NCBI GenBank assembly: GCA_963772165.1
Contig: CAVYWA010000023.1
Span: 124,001-188,000, forward strand
DNA: 64,000 nt
DNA from: JAGVPT01 sp963772165
GTDB taxonomy: Bacteria > Bacteroidota > Ignavibacteria > UBA10030 > UBA8401
Reading direction: 5' to 3'
In this document: positions 54,504 through 63,330 of the stretch, piece by piece
Position numbering within the stretch: position 1 is the first letter of the stretch
How the letters are laid out: every line of letters begins with the position of its first letter
Made by a program: the position numbers and the translations under genes
The notes under the pieces: generated by a model
Told to the model about the DNA's origin: nothing
Database searches by the model: none
Seen by the model: the letters and a program-made list of their open reading frames with translations, nothing else

Positions 54504-54728
54504 ACGCGCGCTGTCTATTTTTTTGTGAGAACGGTAATGCAAAGCGGTTAGGCTACATGATAGTAGCAAAATTACGGTAGTTTGTCAATGAGGAAGGGTG
54601 AGCCGTCTGACGTTGTGTAAGAAAAATTTTGGGAGTGATTCCAACAGTTCTTTTCTTACACTTAAAAAATCGAAGGCCGGCGGCATCCCGGCCCATGCAG
54701 AAAAATTTTTTATACTCCTCGATCGATA
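54504..54728. other. Intergenic region, nothing recognised
   Basis: Between the HerA-like gene and the broken secreted-protein gene. It must hold the HerA gene promoter; no hairpin or repeat of note was identified. Confidence 0.3.
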
Positions 54729-55218
54729 TTATTTCACAAAACTCATGTTCCCGACTCGTTGCCGGCTGCCGATGACGAGATGGTAGAAATAAACGCCGGT
54801 CGCAACCGTGTTCCCGCTGTTCGATGTTCCATCCCACCTCGTCAAAAAATTTCCTGCCGGAAGTTTCTGTGAAAGAAGTCGTTTCACCAATCGTCCCTGA
54901 ACATCGTACAACGAAAGCTCGGCATTGGAATTTTCCAGTGCAGCAGGAATGATAAACGTGATAATCGTCGACGAATTGAGTTGTAGCGAACGTTAACGCT
55001 GTCGAAGTATTTTGCTGACGAGCAGATCGTGTGCGTCTCTGCCGAAAATGTTCCGGCCGGGTGGAGTGACTGTAATTGGTCGGTTGTCAGATTCTGATGA
55101 GACGAAATAAGCTGTTTGTATGCGGCCGTATGAAAAGGGGTATTCCTTGTGAAAATATTATAGCGGGGGCAAAGAATAACAGAACCGCAAGAAGATACGG
55201 AGTTCGGTGAGATTTCAT
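54729..55218 (-). pseudogene. Collapsed T9SS-secreted protein gene (DUF3160-like ends only)
   Basis: Only the two ends of a large secreted protein remain. From ATG 55218 (GGAAGGGGG upstream) comes a signal peptide (LLAVLLFFAPAIIFSQG), then in another frame TPFHTAAYKQLISSHQNLTT then DQLQSLHPAGTFSAETHT and YFDSVNVRYN, which resembles the start of DUF3160-type secreted proteins. After a second shift the reading jumps straight to a T9SS type A sorting domain (NSSTIITFIIPAALENSNAE, SLYDVQGRLVKRLL, TVATGVYFYHLV, ending MSFVK). Several hundred residues expected in between are missing. An internal deletion plus two frameshifts make this a true pseudogene. The DUF3160 link is from memory of the N-terminal pattern. 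Confidence 0.7.
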
Positions 55219-55359
55219 GGCACACCCCCTTCCGGAAGGAAAATATTTCGGTACAAAAGTATAGCAGATAAAAAATTAAAATCAGGGAGGGAAGGAACAA
55301 CTCAATTTGGGATGCATAAATAAGACAAAAAAATTTTGTCTGACTTAAAAGGGGAAAAA

Positions 55360-56760
55360 CTATTTCATTTTCTGTAGGTTTCCGAGCCCATCGTATGCTG
55401 CATACTTGTATGCCTCGGATAGTGTTGGAAAATTGAACACCGACTGAATGAAATAATCAATAGTGAGCCCCTGAGAGAGGACAAACAATCCGACATGGAT
55501 CAATTCGGATGCCCCCTCGCCAAGAATGTGGACGCCGAGAAGTTTTTGATCTGAAGGAGAAAAAAGAAGTTTGATCATTCCGCTCAAATCGCCGATGATT
55601 TGTCCACGGGCGTTGAGTTCAAACATTGCGCGTCCGGTGCAGTAAGGAATCCTTTTCTCCTTCAACGTCTCCTCGGTCGCCCCGGCATATGAAATTTCAG
55701 GGATGGAGTAGACGGCAAGAGGGATAAACGGCGAAACCTGCTTCTTGTATTCAAGCTTAAACGCATGACACATCGCAACACGAGCCTGTTCCATTGAGGT
55801 CGATGCCAGCGAAGGAAAGCCGATAACATCTCCCGCCGCGTAGACATTCGGAACGGATGTTTGGAATTGCAGGTTAACAGCAAGATGCCCCTTTGCGTTT
55901 GGAGCAATCTTTAATTTTTCCAATCCTAAACTTCTTGTGTTCCCGTACCGTCCCGCCGCGACCAGCGCTTTATCAACGGTAAAATTTTTTCCGCTCTTCA
56001 AGTGCACCGTCACGGCATCGGTTCCCTTTTCCATTCGGTCGTACTCTTCGTTCAGCAGGATTGTCATCCCGAGGTCCTCGAGGCGCTTCTGCAGCCGCTC
56101 GGCAATCTCTCCATCGATGAAAGAGAGAAGCCGTGGCTTCGATTCGACAAGCGTTACGGGAATTCCGAGAGCGGTAAAAATCGTTGCATATTCACAGCCG
56201 ATAAACCCGCCGCCGATAACGGCAAGATTCTTCGGTATCCGGTCCATATTCAATACGGAGTCGCTGTCGTAGACCAAGTGGTCGTCAATCGGGAAATTAT
56301 CCGGGCGATTGGGTATCGAACCGGTAGCAATGAGGATAAATTCTGCCGTGTATTTTTCCGCAACGCCGTCTCGTTCGACTTGAATAGTATGTGCATCGAG
56401 AAATGCAGCATGACCGAAGATCAATTCGATGTTGTGCCGCTCGATGTTTTGATAAATGAGGTCCCACTCGTTGTTCACGACATGGGTTTTGCGGTACATG
56501 AAATCTTCGATGGAGATGTTTTGCTTGACGCTGTAATCGATGCCATACAAGCCGCGTTGCCGCAGGTTTGAAAAGTAGAGTGCCGTTTCTCGGAGAGTCT
56601 TGCTTGGCACGGTTCCGGTATTGACTCCAGCACCGCCGACCCGGGGAGCTTTTTCTATGATCGCCGTTTTTTTCCCGAAGTATGCAGCCTGTGCCGCCCC
56701 CTTTTCACCCGCCGGTCCCGAACCGATTACAATGAGGTCGAAGTCGTATGTACCAGCCAT
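55360..56760 (-). CDS. sthA: SthA-like soluble pyridine nucleotide transhydrogenase / flavoprotein oxidoreductase
   Basis: A 466-residue two-dinucleotide-binding flavoprotein with FAD motif VIGSGPAGEKGAAQAAYFGK at the N-terminus, ATG motif ILIATGSIPNRP, NAD(P) motif AVIGGGFIGCEYATIF, and AAGDVIGFPSLAS, plus the C-terminal dimerisation domain. The redox-active disulfide of dihydrolipoamide dehydrogenase (C-x4-C) is replaced by GAGVNTGTVPSKT, so both cysteines are absent; in E. coli SthA one is also replaced. This supports a transhydrogenase moving electrons between NADH and NADPH rather than a disulfide reductase. Probably monocistronic. Confidence 0.82.
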   Translation of the reverse strand: MAGTYDFDLIVIGSGPAGEKGAAQAAYFGKKTAIIEKAPRVGGAGVNTGTVPSKTLRETALYFSNLRQRGLYGIDYSVKQNISIEDFMYRKTHVVNNEWDLIYQNIERHNIELIFGHAAFLDAHTIQVERDGVAEKYTAEFILIATGSIPNRPDNFPIDDHLVYDSDSVLNMDRIPKNLAVIGGGFIGCEYATIFTALGIPVTLVESKPRLLSFIDGEIAERLQKRLEDLGMTILLNEEYDRMEKGTDAVTVHLKSGKNFTVDKALVAAGRYGNTRSLGLEKLKIAPNAKGHLAVNLQFQTSVPNVYAAGDVIGFPSLASTSMEQARVAMCHAFKLEYKKQVSPFIPLAVYSIPEISYAGATEETLKEKRIPYCTGRAMFELNARGQIIGDLSGMIKLLFSPSDQKLLGVHILGEGASELIHVGLFVLSQGLTIDYFIQSVFNFPTLSEAYKYAAYDGLGNLQKMK

Positions 56761-57225
56761 TGAAAGGATTATTCTAAATACCTGAAGAAGATTGAGAGCA
56801 AAGATACACCTTTTTTAATAAGAGGCAACAGGCTGTAAGTTCGTAGTCCAGGAATCTAAGTCTCCTTGCTTTTGCCTGTCTGACTAAGGACTCAGGACTA
56901 CGGACTACGGACTAAATAACCCTTGCTCTTCCCCGGGAAGAAGCGTATATTATACTCGCAAATAATAGTACATCGTTATTGCGCTTGTCATTGCTCTTTC
57001 GCTTGAGATTTTTCAAAGACAGAGGCACAGGGTTTCCTTCTTCGAAGGGGCTCTTCGGACCAATTTCTGAAACATCGATAGACGAAATTCGATCGCATCG
57101 AAAGGTAGATGCAGCAAGCCGTTGATGCGATTTTTTGTTTATGGCAGCAAGAGTCAACGCTGTACGTCTTCTCCGTTGCAGGCGGAGAGGGTTTTTGAAA
57201 AATCTTTTTCGAAAGGAGACGTTCC
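56761..57225. other. Intergenic region with GGACTACG repeats and csp leader
   Basis: No gene is seen in these 465 bases. The left part has ggactacggactacggacta (56895-56914 and neighbours), with a reversed copy cgtagtcc at 56842-56849. The right part, after about 57120, is the likely long 5' leader of the cold-shock gene, ending in AAAGGAG; it includes a small hairpin, tctccgttgcaggcggaga (57169-57187). Such long leaders in cold-shock genes often act as RNA thermosensors; that is inference here. Confidence 0.4.
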
Positions 57226-57426
57226 ATGGAAAAGGGAACAGTCAAATGGTTCAACCGGACCAAAGGTTTTGGATTTATTTCACGGCCGTCGGGCGAGGAT
57301 GTGTTTGTACACTACCGCTCGATCGTCGGTGAGGGGTTCAAAAACCTGAATGAGGGCGACCAAGTTCAGTTTGAGGTTGAAAACGGGCCGAAAGGCCTGC
57401 AAGCGGCAAACGTGCAGAAGATATAA
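57226..57426 (+). CDS. Cold-shock protein (CspA family), copy 1
   Basis: A 66-residue single cold-shock domain protein that binds single-stranded RNA/DNA and prevents RNA structure. RNP1 KGFGFISR and RNP2 VFVHYRSI are present; the usual F.H of RNP2 is retained as VFVH. A strong ribosome binding site (AAAGGAG) precedes the ATG. The paralogue starts 94 bases downstream, after a hairpin. Confidence 0.95.
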   Translation: MEKGTVKWFNRTKGFGFISRPSGEDVFVHYRSIVGEGFKNLNEGDQVQFEVENGPKGLQAANVQKI

Positions 57427-57446
57427 CACTGCACCGTATTTCTGAG

Positions 57447-57471
57447 AAGTCCCGTGCACAGCACGGGACTT
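57447..57471 (+). terminator. Hairpin between the two cold-shock genes
   Basis: A perfect 11-base stem, aagtcccgtgc (57447-57457) with gcacgggactt (57461-57471), and a 3-base loop, 20 bases after the first csp stop. The T-tract that follows is weak (tct..tt), so it may allow partial readthrough into the second gene. Confidence 0.65.
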
Positions 57472-57520
57472 TCTGTTACCACCCGATCCTCGAAAGCGAG
57501 GACATAAGGAGGCTTCAAAC

Positions 57521-57757
57521 ATGCTGAATGGCACCGTAAAATTCTTCAATTCAACAAAAGGTTTTGGTTTTTTGACAACGCCGGAAGGCGAAGATATCTT
57601 CTTCCACAAAAGCAACGTGAAGGATACGGGGTTTCGTGATGAACTTCGACAAGGAGACAACGTAAAATTCGAAATCCGTGTCGAACAAAAAGGCAAACGA
57701 GCGTACAACATCGCGCGCGTATCATCTGAAGTCCCGAAGGAAAAAGACAGCGTGTAG
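57521..57757 (+). CDS. Cold-shock protein (CspA family), copy 2
   Basis: A 78-residue cold-shock domain protein, MLNGTVKFFNSTKGFGFLTT with RNP1 KGFGFLTT and RNP2 IFFHKSNV, plus a short acidic/basic tail (EVPKEKDSV). AAGGAGG lies just before ATG 57521. It is diverged from copy 1 (roughly half identical), so it is an old duplication, and the two could differ in induction. Confidence 0.95.
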   Translation: MLNGTVKFFNSTKGFGFLTTPEGEDIFFHKSNVKDTGFRDELRQGDNVKFEIRVEQKGKRAYNIARVSSEVPKEKDSV

Positions 57758-57789
57758 TGCTACCGCAGCGCTCTGACGAATGTGGAGAA

Positions 57790-57817
57790 GCCATCTTGCA
57801 AGCGCAGGATGGCTTTT
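57790..57817 (+). terminator. Probable terminator after the second cold-shock gene
   Basis: aagccatcttgc and gcaggatggctttt form a stem with a short loop, followed by TTTTC; 32 bases after the csp stop. Confidence 0.6.
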
Positions 57818-57832
57818 CTATTGATGCTGAAT

Positions 57833-57909
57833 AGCTGTCGGACACCTTACCGAAATAGGCAAGAAGCTGAAATATTTGGCGAAGCAAATCGCCAAGGTAT
57901 CCGACAGCT
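57833..57909. repeat. 77-base palindromic repeat, copy B
   Basis: Terminal arms agctgtcggacacctt (57833-57848) and aaggtatccgacagct (57894-57909) pair at 15 of 16 positions. The interior includes tgaaatatttggcgaagcaa followed by atcgccaaggt. Copy A at 41021-41097 shares the arms and this interior with a few changes, and is the same length. Both sit between genes. Confidence 0.75.
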
Positions 57910-58043
57910 CCTCGACATTGCATTTCAAGCAAAAACTCTTAGATTTATTCAAAATCGATGCGATCCATAGCTGAAGCCGAACCCGCATTTCTTGAGCGAA
58001 GTATTGTTCCCCATACCTTAAGGATCGATATACCGTCGATGCC

Positions 58044-58081
58044 ATTCATAATTTTTAATTCATAATTCCAAATTCTTAATT
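58044..58081. repeat. AT-rich AATTATGAAT-type repeat arm
   Basis: The stretch of tcataatttttaattcataa and ccaaattcttaattg matches the words of the inverted repeat at 52737-52866. It lies directly before dcd. Confidence 0.4.
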
Positions 58082-58087
58082 GCTCTC

Positions 58088-58627
58088 ATGATCCTTTCCG
58101 ACACAAAAATTCTTGAAGAAATGAGACGGGGCACCATCGTCATCACGCCGTTCAACAGAAGATATCTCGGCTCAAACAGCTACGATGTGCACCTTGGCAA
58201 AACGCTTGCGATGTACGATGACGAGATTCTCGACGCGAAGACACACAACAAAATTCATCACTTTGAAATTCCGAAAGAAGGGATTTTACTTGTCCCGAGC
58301 AAACTCTATCTTGGCGTCACAGAAGAATACACCGAGACACACCGCCATGTTCCATTTCTCGAAGGGAAGAGCTCGATCGGCAGACTGGGAATAGACATCC
58401 ATGCAACGGCGGGCAAAGGTGATGTCGGCTTCTGCAATACCTGGACGCTTGAGATTTCCGTTCGTCAGCCAGTGCGCATTTATGCGGGAATGCCGATCGG
58501 CCAGCTTATCTATTTTGTGATCGACGGGGATGTTGAAGTGCTCTATAATAAAAAAGAAAATGCAAAATACAACCGGCATACGAATAAACCCGTCGAGTCG
58601 ATGATGTGGAAGAATTTTAAGAAGTGA
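58088..58627 (+). CDS. dcd: dCTP deaminase
   Basis: A 179-residue enzyme that deaminates dCTP to dUTP for thymidylate synthesis. Family motifs are present: SNSYDVHLGKTL, FLEGKSSIGRLGIDIHATAG, and GFCNTWTLEISV with the catalytic Glu, followed by AGMPIGQLIYF. Length (about 180-190) and trimer-forming C-terminus fit Dcd rather than Dut. The related bifunctional enzyme (Dcd-Dut) cannot be excluded from motifs alone. Confidence 0.93.
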   Translation: MILSDTKILEEMRRGTIVITPFNRRYLGSNSYDVHLGKTLAMYDDEILDAKTHNKIHHFEIPKEGILLVPSKLYLGVTEEYTETHRHVPFLEGKSSIGRLGIDIHATAGKGDVGFCNTWTLEISVRQPVRIYAGMPIGQLIYFVIDGDVEVLYNKKENAKYNRHTNKPVESMMWKNFKK

Positions 58628-58738
58628 GTTCTGAGCGATAAATTTAAAGCCCTTGTCCATTTTATTGACTTAATAGCGAGATATCACAGCATCTTTTTCC
58701 TTGTGAATTTTTCAGTTTCTTATTTCCGGAGCCTCTCC

Positions 58739-60805
58739 ATGAAACGTCTTTTCTCTTTTCTCTTTCCCCTTTGCTGTTTACTGTTGATTGTTCATTGCTC
58801 ATTGGCTCAGCCGAAACACGCGCTGACCTTCGACGATATGATCAGCTGGGGACGCGTTGCCGACCCCCAACTGTCGCCGGACGGAAAATGGATTGCCTAT
58901 ACCGTCACATACTACAGCAAACAAACCAATAAGGGCAACAGCGATATCTGGATAACATCCATCGACGGCGGAGAAGCCAGGCAGTTGACCAACAGCCCGA
59001 AAGCGGATAACTCGCCCCGCTGGCTGCCAGATGGAAAATCGATCGCGTTCATCTCGGCCCGCGACGGGGAACCACAAATTTATACGGTGTCCGTCGGCGG
59101 TGGCGAGCCAACGAAGATCAGTTCCATTTCTACCGGCGCGTCCGGCCTTGTTGTGTCCAATGATGGAAAATATTTCGCTTTTGCCTCGGATATTTTTCCG
59201 GATTGCGCCAACGACAGCTGCAACAAGGCGCGCAACGACGAGATGGAAAAGAGCAGCGTCAAAGCAAAAATCTTTACCCGGCTTCCGTACCGAGTCTGGG
59301 ACCATTATACCGACGGGAAACGGAGCCATGCGTTTATCATTCCCGCAGCCGGCGGTGCTGCAGTCGATGCAACACCCGGCGATTACGATACGCCGCCGAT
59401 CGATATCGGTGGCAATGTCGACTACGCGTTTTCTCCCGACAGCAAAGAGTTCGCGTTCGTGCGAAATACCGATCCAATGATCGCGATCTCGACGAACAAC
59501 GATATCTTCACTGTTCCACTGCACGAGGGAAAGCCTGTCGGCGAGCCGAAACGGATTACCGAGAACAAAGCGAATGACAATCAACCGGTATATTCTCCGG
59601 ACGGGAAATATATCGCGTACCGTGCAATGAAGCGCCCCGGCTTTGAAGCGGACAAGTATGACATTATCCTGTACGACCGAGCCACAGCAAAGCGGACAAA
59701 TATGACTGAAACGTACGACCGCTCGGCGGATGAAGTGATCTGGTCGCCGGACAGCAAAACGATATATTTTACGGCGGACGATCAAGGATACCATTCACTC
59801 TACAAAATTTCTCTGCCGGCGGAAAACGAAGAAACGAAAGTCGAACAAATTACGGCTAAATTGTATATCGCCGAAATTACGCTTACGCCCGACGGCACAA
59901 CATTCGTGTTCAGCAGGACAACCGTCCGAAACCCGCACGAAGTATGGCGCATGGATGTAGACGGAAAAAACCTGAAACAGCTCACGACAACAAATGACGC
60001 AAGCATAGCAAAAATAGAGATGAACCCGCTGGAAAGTTTTTGGTTCGACGGTGCAGAGGGGAAAAAAATTCAAGGATTCATCCTCAAACCCCCATTCTTT
60101 GACCCGAATAAAAAATATCCGATGGTGTATCTTATTCACGGCGGACCGCAGGGGCAATGGGACGACATCACCCACTACCGGTGGAACCCGCAGATGTTCG
60201 CATCCCCAGGGTACGTTGTTGTTATGGTCAACCCGCGGGGCAGCACGGGTTACGGCCAGCAATTTACCGATGAAATCTCGGGCGATTGGGGCGGGAAAGT
60301 TTTTACCGACCTCATGAATGGCGTAGAGTATGTGATGAAAACCTATGCATTCATCGACACCTCTCGCATCGCGGCAGCAGGCGCCTCGTACGGCGGATAC
60401 ATGATTAATTGGATTGAAGGGCACAACGAAAAAGGGATCTTCAAAGCGTTAGTCTGCCACGACGGCGACTATAATTGCATCAGCGCATTCGGCGCAACGG
60501 AAGAATTATGGTTTGAGGATTGGGAATTCAAAGGGACGCCGTGGGAGAACCGGACGCTGTATGAAAAATTTTCACCGAGCAACTTCGTAAAGAATTTCAA
60601 AACACCGATGCTTCTTATCCATGGGCAATTGGATTACCGGCTCGACGTCAGCGAGGGATTTCAAATGTTCACGGCGCTCCAGCGAATGCACGTGCCGTCG
60701 AAAATGCTTTATTTTCCAGATGAAGGACATTGGGTGTTGAAGCCGCTCAACAGCGAGCTCTGGCATAAGACGGTGTTGGAATGGCTGGCAACGTACTTAA
60801 AGTAA
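58739..60805 (+). CDS. Exported S9 prolyl oligopeptidase-family peptidase
   Basis: A 688-residue secreted serine peptidase. Starting at ATG 58739, it has a signal peptide (FSFLFPLCCLLLIVHCSLAQ). Residues about 40-420 are a WD40/PD40-like propeller (SPDGKWIAYTVTYY, SPDSKEFAFVRN, SPDGKYIAYRAM, SPDSKTIYFTADDQG). The C-terminal alpha/beta hydrolase domain bears Ser in AAGASYGGYMINW, Asp in HGQLDYRLDVSEG and His in PDEGHWVLKP. Oligopeptide or dipeptidyl-peptidase activity is expected from the family. It follows dcd by 111 bases and may be separately transcribed. Confidence 0.92.
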   Translation: MKRLFSFLFPLCCLLLIVHCSLAQPKHALTFDDMISWGRVADPQLSPDGKWIAYTVTYYSKQTNKGNSDIWITSIDGGEARQLTNSPKADNSPRWLPDGKSIAFISARDGEPQIYTVSVGGGEPTKISSISTGASGLVVSNDGKYFAFASDIFPDCANDSCNKARNDEMEKSSVKAKIFTRLPYRVWDHYTDGKRSHAFIIPAAGGAAVDATPGDYDTPPIDIGGNVDYAFSPDSKEFAFVRNTDPMIAISTNNDIFTVPLHEGKPVGEPKRITENKANDNQPVYSPDGKYIAYRAMKRPGFEADKYDIILYDRATAKRTNMTETYDRSADEVIWSPDSKTIYFTADDQGYHSLYKISLPAENEETKVEQITAKLYIAEITLTPDGTTFVFSRTTVRNPHEVWRMDVDGKNLKQLTTTNDASIAKIEMNPLESFWFDGAEGKKIQGFILKPPFFDPNKKYPMVYLIHGGPQGQWDDITHYRWNPQMFASPGYVVVMVNPRGSTGYGQQFTDEISGDWGGKVFTDLMNGVEYVMKTYAFIDTSRIAAAGASYGGYMINWIEGHNEKGIFKALVCHDGDYNCISAFGATEELWFEDWEFKGTPWENRTLYEKFSPSNFVKNFKTPMLLIHGQLDYRLDVSEGFQMFTALQRMHVPSKMLYFPDEGHWVLKPLNSELWHKTVLEWLATYLK

Positions 60806-60908
60806 GTGAAAAATTAAAAGTGTAAAGCCGTACACAAAGAGATGTGGATAAAATTTAAAGAGTAATTCTTACTATGGCAATGAAATTTTTAATTGTTACC
60901 TTTGAACT

Positions 60909-61733
60909 TTGAACTTCACCGCCCGGCTCCTTCAGAGTCAGAAAAAATCGAATTCGTTGCTCTGCATAGGCCTTGATACCGATGCAGCAAAACTCCCCGA
61001 ATTTTTGAAGGCATACGAAAATCCACAATACGAATTTAATCGCCGGATTATCGAAGCGACGAGCGATATCGTGTGCGCATACAAGATCAATTCGGCTTTT
61101 TATGAAGCCGAGGCCGAGCGGGGCTGGCTGGCGTTGCGCGAAACACGGCGCAGCATTCCCCCGTTTATTATTTCCATCGCAGACGCAAAACGTGGAGATA
61201 TCGGAAACTCCTCCGAACGGTATGCGAGCATTTTTTTGAATGAATTGAAATTCGACGCTGTTACTGTTAATGCATACATGGGGAGGGATTCTGTTGCACC
61301 GTTCATTCAATCGGGCGGACAATGTGCGTTCATTCTTGCTATAACATCGAATCCCGGAGCAAGAGATTTTCAATACCTTAAAGTCGGCAAAAAATTTCTT
61401 TACGAAAAAATCATCGAGACGGCTTTGAAGTGGAACGCAAAAAAGAACATTGGCTTCGTTGCCGGAGCGACAAAGCCAACGGAGCTCCGGTCGATCAGGA
61501 AAAAAGCACCGGCGGCCCCGCTGCTCATTCCCGGCGTTGGCGTGCAGGGTGGAAGCATTGAAACGGCAATACGTTATGGGTGTGACAACAAAGGGTATTT
61601 GGCAATCATCAACGCAAGCCGCAGCATTATTTATGCATCAAACGGTGAAAATTTTGCGGAAGCTGCGCGTGCGGAAGCATTAAAACTCAGGGAAGAAATC
61701 AATTATTGGCGGGGAAGGTTTTTCAAACACTGA
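60909..61733 (+). CDS. pyrF: Orotidine 5'-phosphate decarboxylase (type 2)
   Basis: The last step of UMP synthesis. The 274-residue product from TTG 60909 is typical of the longer, type 2 PyrF. Conserved residues: CIGLDTDAAKLP, YKINSAFYEAEAERG, the catalytic Asp-Lys-Asp block ADAKRGDIGNSS and PGVGVQGGS. No ATG lies at the right place, and homologues start at this position, so TTG is used. The next gene (DUF2851) starts 64 bases downstream. Confidence 0.93.
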   Translation: MNFTARLLQSQKKSNSLLCIGLDTDAAKLPEFLKAYENPQYEFNRRIIEATSDIVCAYKINSAFYEAEAERGWLALRETRRSIPPFIISIADAKRGDIGNSSERYASIFLNELKFDAVTVNAYMGRDSVAPFIQSGGQCAFILAITSNPGARDFQYLKVGKKFLYEKIIETALKWNAKKNIGFVAGATKPTELRSIRKKAPAAPLLIPGVGVQGGSIETAIRYGCDNKGYLAIINASRSIIYASNGENFAEAARAEALKLREEINYWRGRFFKH

Positions 61734-61797
61734 GCACTCAGGTGTTTGCATCGATCCCTCCACGCCGCCCATCATCATTCCTCAGGGGGACCGGACA

Positions 61798-63327
61798 ATG
61801 CATTCTGTCGAAATTCATGAAGACATCCTTCGCCATCTCTGGAACAATCAATATCTCGAAACTGAACGCTTAACGACTGTCGACGGCCGGAAATTAAAAG
61901 TTATAGCGCCGGGAATTTTGAATCGCGGCGATGGGCCCGATTTCCGCGACGGCATCATCGTTCTGGATGGGCAAACATTTCGCGGCGACATAGAATTTCA
62001 CCGAACGGTTGATGATTGGAATATCCATTGCCACAACACCGACCCGAAATATAATACAGTCATCCTCCACGTCGTACTTCACAGCAAGCCCGATGCAGGA
62101 GCAACAATGTCGGCGTGCGGACGATTGATACCGGTGTTAGCAATTGACGAGTTTCTTTTATCCCCGATTGAAAAAGTGATCGAGCACGCCATCCGTGGCG
62201 AACACCTTTCGCGTTCGGCGCCTCTTCCTTGTCTCAATCGTAATAATGAAATTGGAGCCGATGTTCTCGATCGGTGGATTCAAAAGCTCTACCAGGAACG
62301 ATTACGAGAAAAAACCATCCGGATGTTCGGCCGCTTGGTTGAGATTATTGATGAACAGCATCGTGTAGTTTTTGAGCCTCTCAAAAATTATGATCCTTTA
62401 CGTGAAGGAGAAAACCCAGATGAAATACCCGTTCCGGAAACGCACATCGACGAAGAGAATCTGCGCCGGGTAGATACCTGGGAGCAGCTTCTGTATGAAG
62501 GGATCATGGATGGGCTGGGATATTCGAAAAACAGGGTACCCTTTGCCGCCCTTGCAAATCGGGTTTCAGTGCAGACCCTTAGACACTCTTCTGGCCGGCG
62601 TGAGTTCACCGACGTGGAGCTTGAAGCGATTCTGTTTCGGGTTTCCGGTTTGCTCCCGGAGATTCATGTGCTCCATGACCAGCAGTCTAAAATACGCCTT
62701 CACCAACTCCATACCGCATGGAAAAACATTAATGCCGGCCTGGAAACAATCCAACTTCGGTCTGCAGAATTAATGCACGCTACTGAATGGACATTTAGTC
62801 CAACGCGCCCGGCAAATTTTCCAACCGCACGCATCGCTGCGGCAAGCATCCTCCTTGGTAGGATATTGTACCGGCAGCTGCTGACCCGCACTGTCACAAT
62901 CATGAATGATATTCATTCTTCTCCTAAGACAAAACTCGAACACTTTCTTTCCGTGCTCGCCATCGATGAAGATCCGTTTTGGAGCTTCCATTATTCGTTT
63001 GCTGAATCCTCTCCTCGGCGGCATTCGCTTCTTGGTGATGCCCGCAAACATGATGTCATTGTCAACACAATCCTTCCACTATGCAGTTTATATGCGTTCA
63101 TTTTTAAGACGGAACACCTGAATGAGCAGATTCTAAACGTTGCGGCGGTGATTCCCGCTCTCGAAAATAATTTTATCCTCCGAAGAATGGAGAAACAATT
63201 ACTGAAAGGGAAATTACAGTTGGGGTCGGCGTTTCAGCAGCAGGGAATTATTCAGCTCTATAAACGTTATTGCTCTGCCAACCGGTGCAACGATTGTGAA
63301 ATCGGGAAGGTTGTTTTTCAAAAATAA
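61798..63327 (+). CDS. DUF2851 family protein
   Basis: A 509-residue protein of the DUF2851 family, widespread in Bacteroidota and relatives but functionally unknown. The N-terminal block is typical: EIHEDILRHLWNNQYLETER, PGILNRGDGPDFRDGIIVLD, GDIEFHRTVDDWNIHCHNTD and HVVLHSKPD. The central region is helical, and the C-terminus has the conserved Cys cluster CSANRCNDCEIG. The GPDF...GD(I/V)E-H pattern resembles the acidic and His residues of PD-(D/E)XK-like nucleases, which makes a nuclease role conceivable but unproved. The following small gene begins 3 bases after its stop. Confidence 0.85.
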   Translation: MHSVEIHEDILRHLWNNQYLETERLTTVDGRKLKVIAPGILNRGDGPDFRDGIIVLDGQTFRGDIEFHRTVDDWNIHCHNTDPKYNTVILHVVLHSKPDAGATMSACGRLIPVLAIDEFLLSPIEKVIEHAIRGEHLSRSAPLPCLNRNNEIGADVLDRWIQKLYQERLREKTIRMFGRLVEIIDEQHRVVFEPLKNYDPLREGENPDEIPVPETHIDEENLRRVDTWEQLLYEGIMDGLGYSKNRVPFAALANRVSVQTLRHSSGRREFTDVELEAILFRVSGLLPEIHVLHDQQSKIRLHQLHTAWKNINAGLETIQLRSAELMHATEWTFSPTRPANFPTARIAAASILLGRILYRQLLTRTVTIMNDIHSSPKTKLEHFLSVLAIDEDPFWSFHYSFAESSPRRHSLLGDARKHDVIVNTILPLCSLYAFIFKTEHLNEQILNVAAVIPALENNFILRRMEKQLLKGKLQLGSAFQQQGIIQLYKRYCSANRCNDCEIGKVVFQK

Positions 63328-63330
63328 ATT

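Noticed and set aside
58799..59794. 331-codon open frame opposite the S9 peptidase gene
   Set aside because: Antisense shadow; the sense frame has complete S9 motifs.
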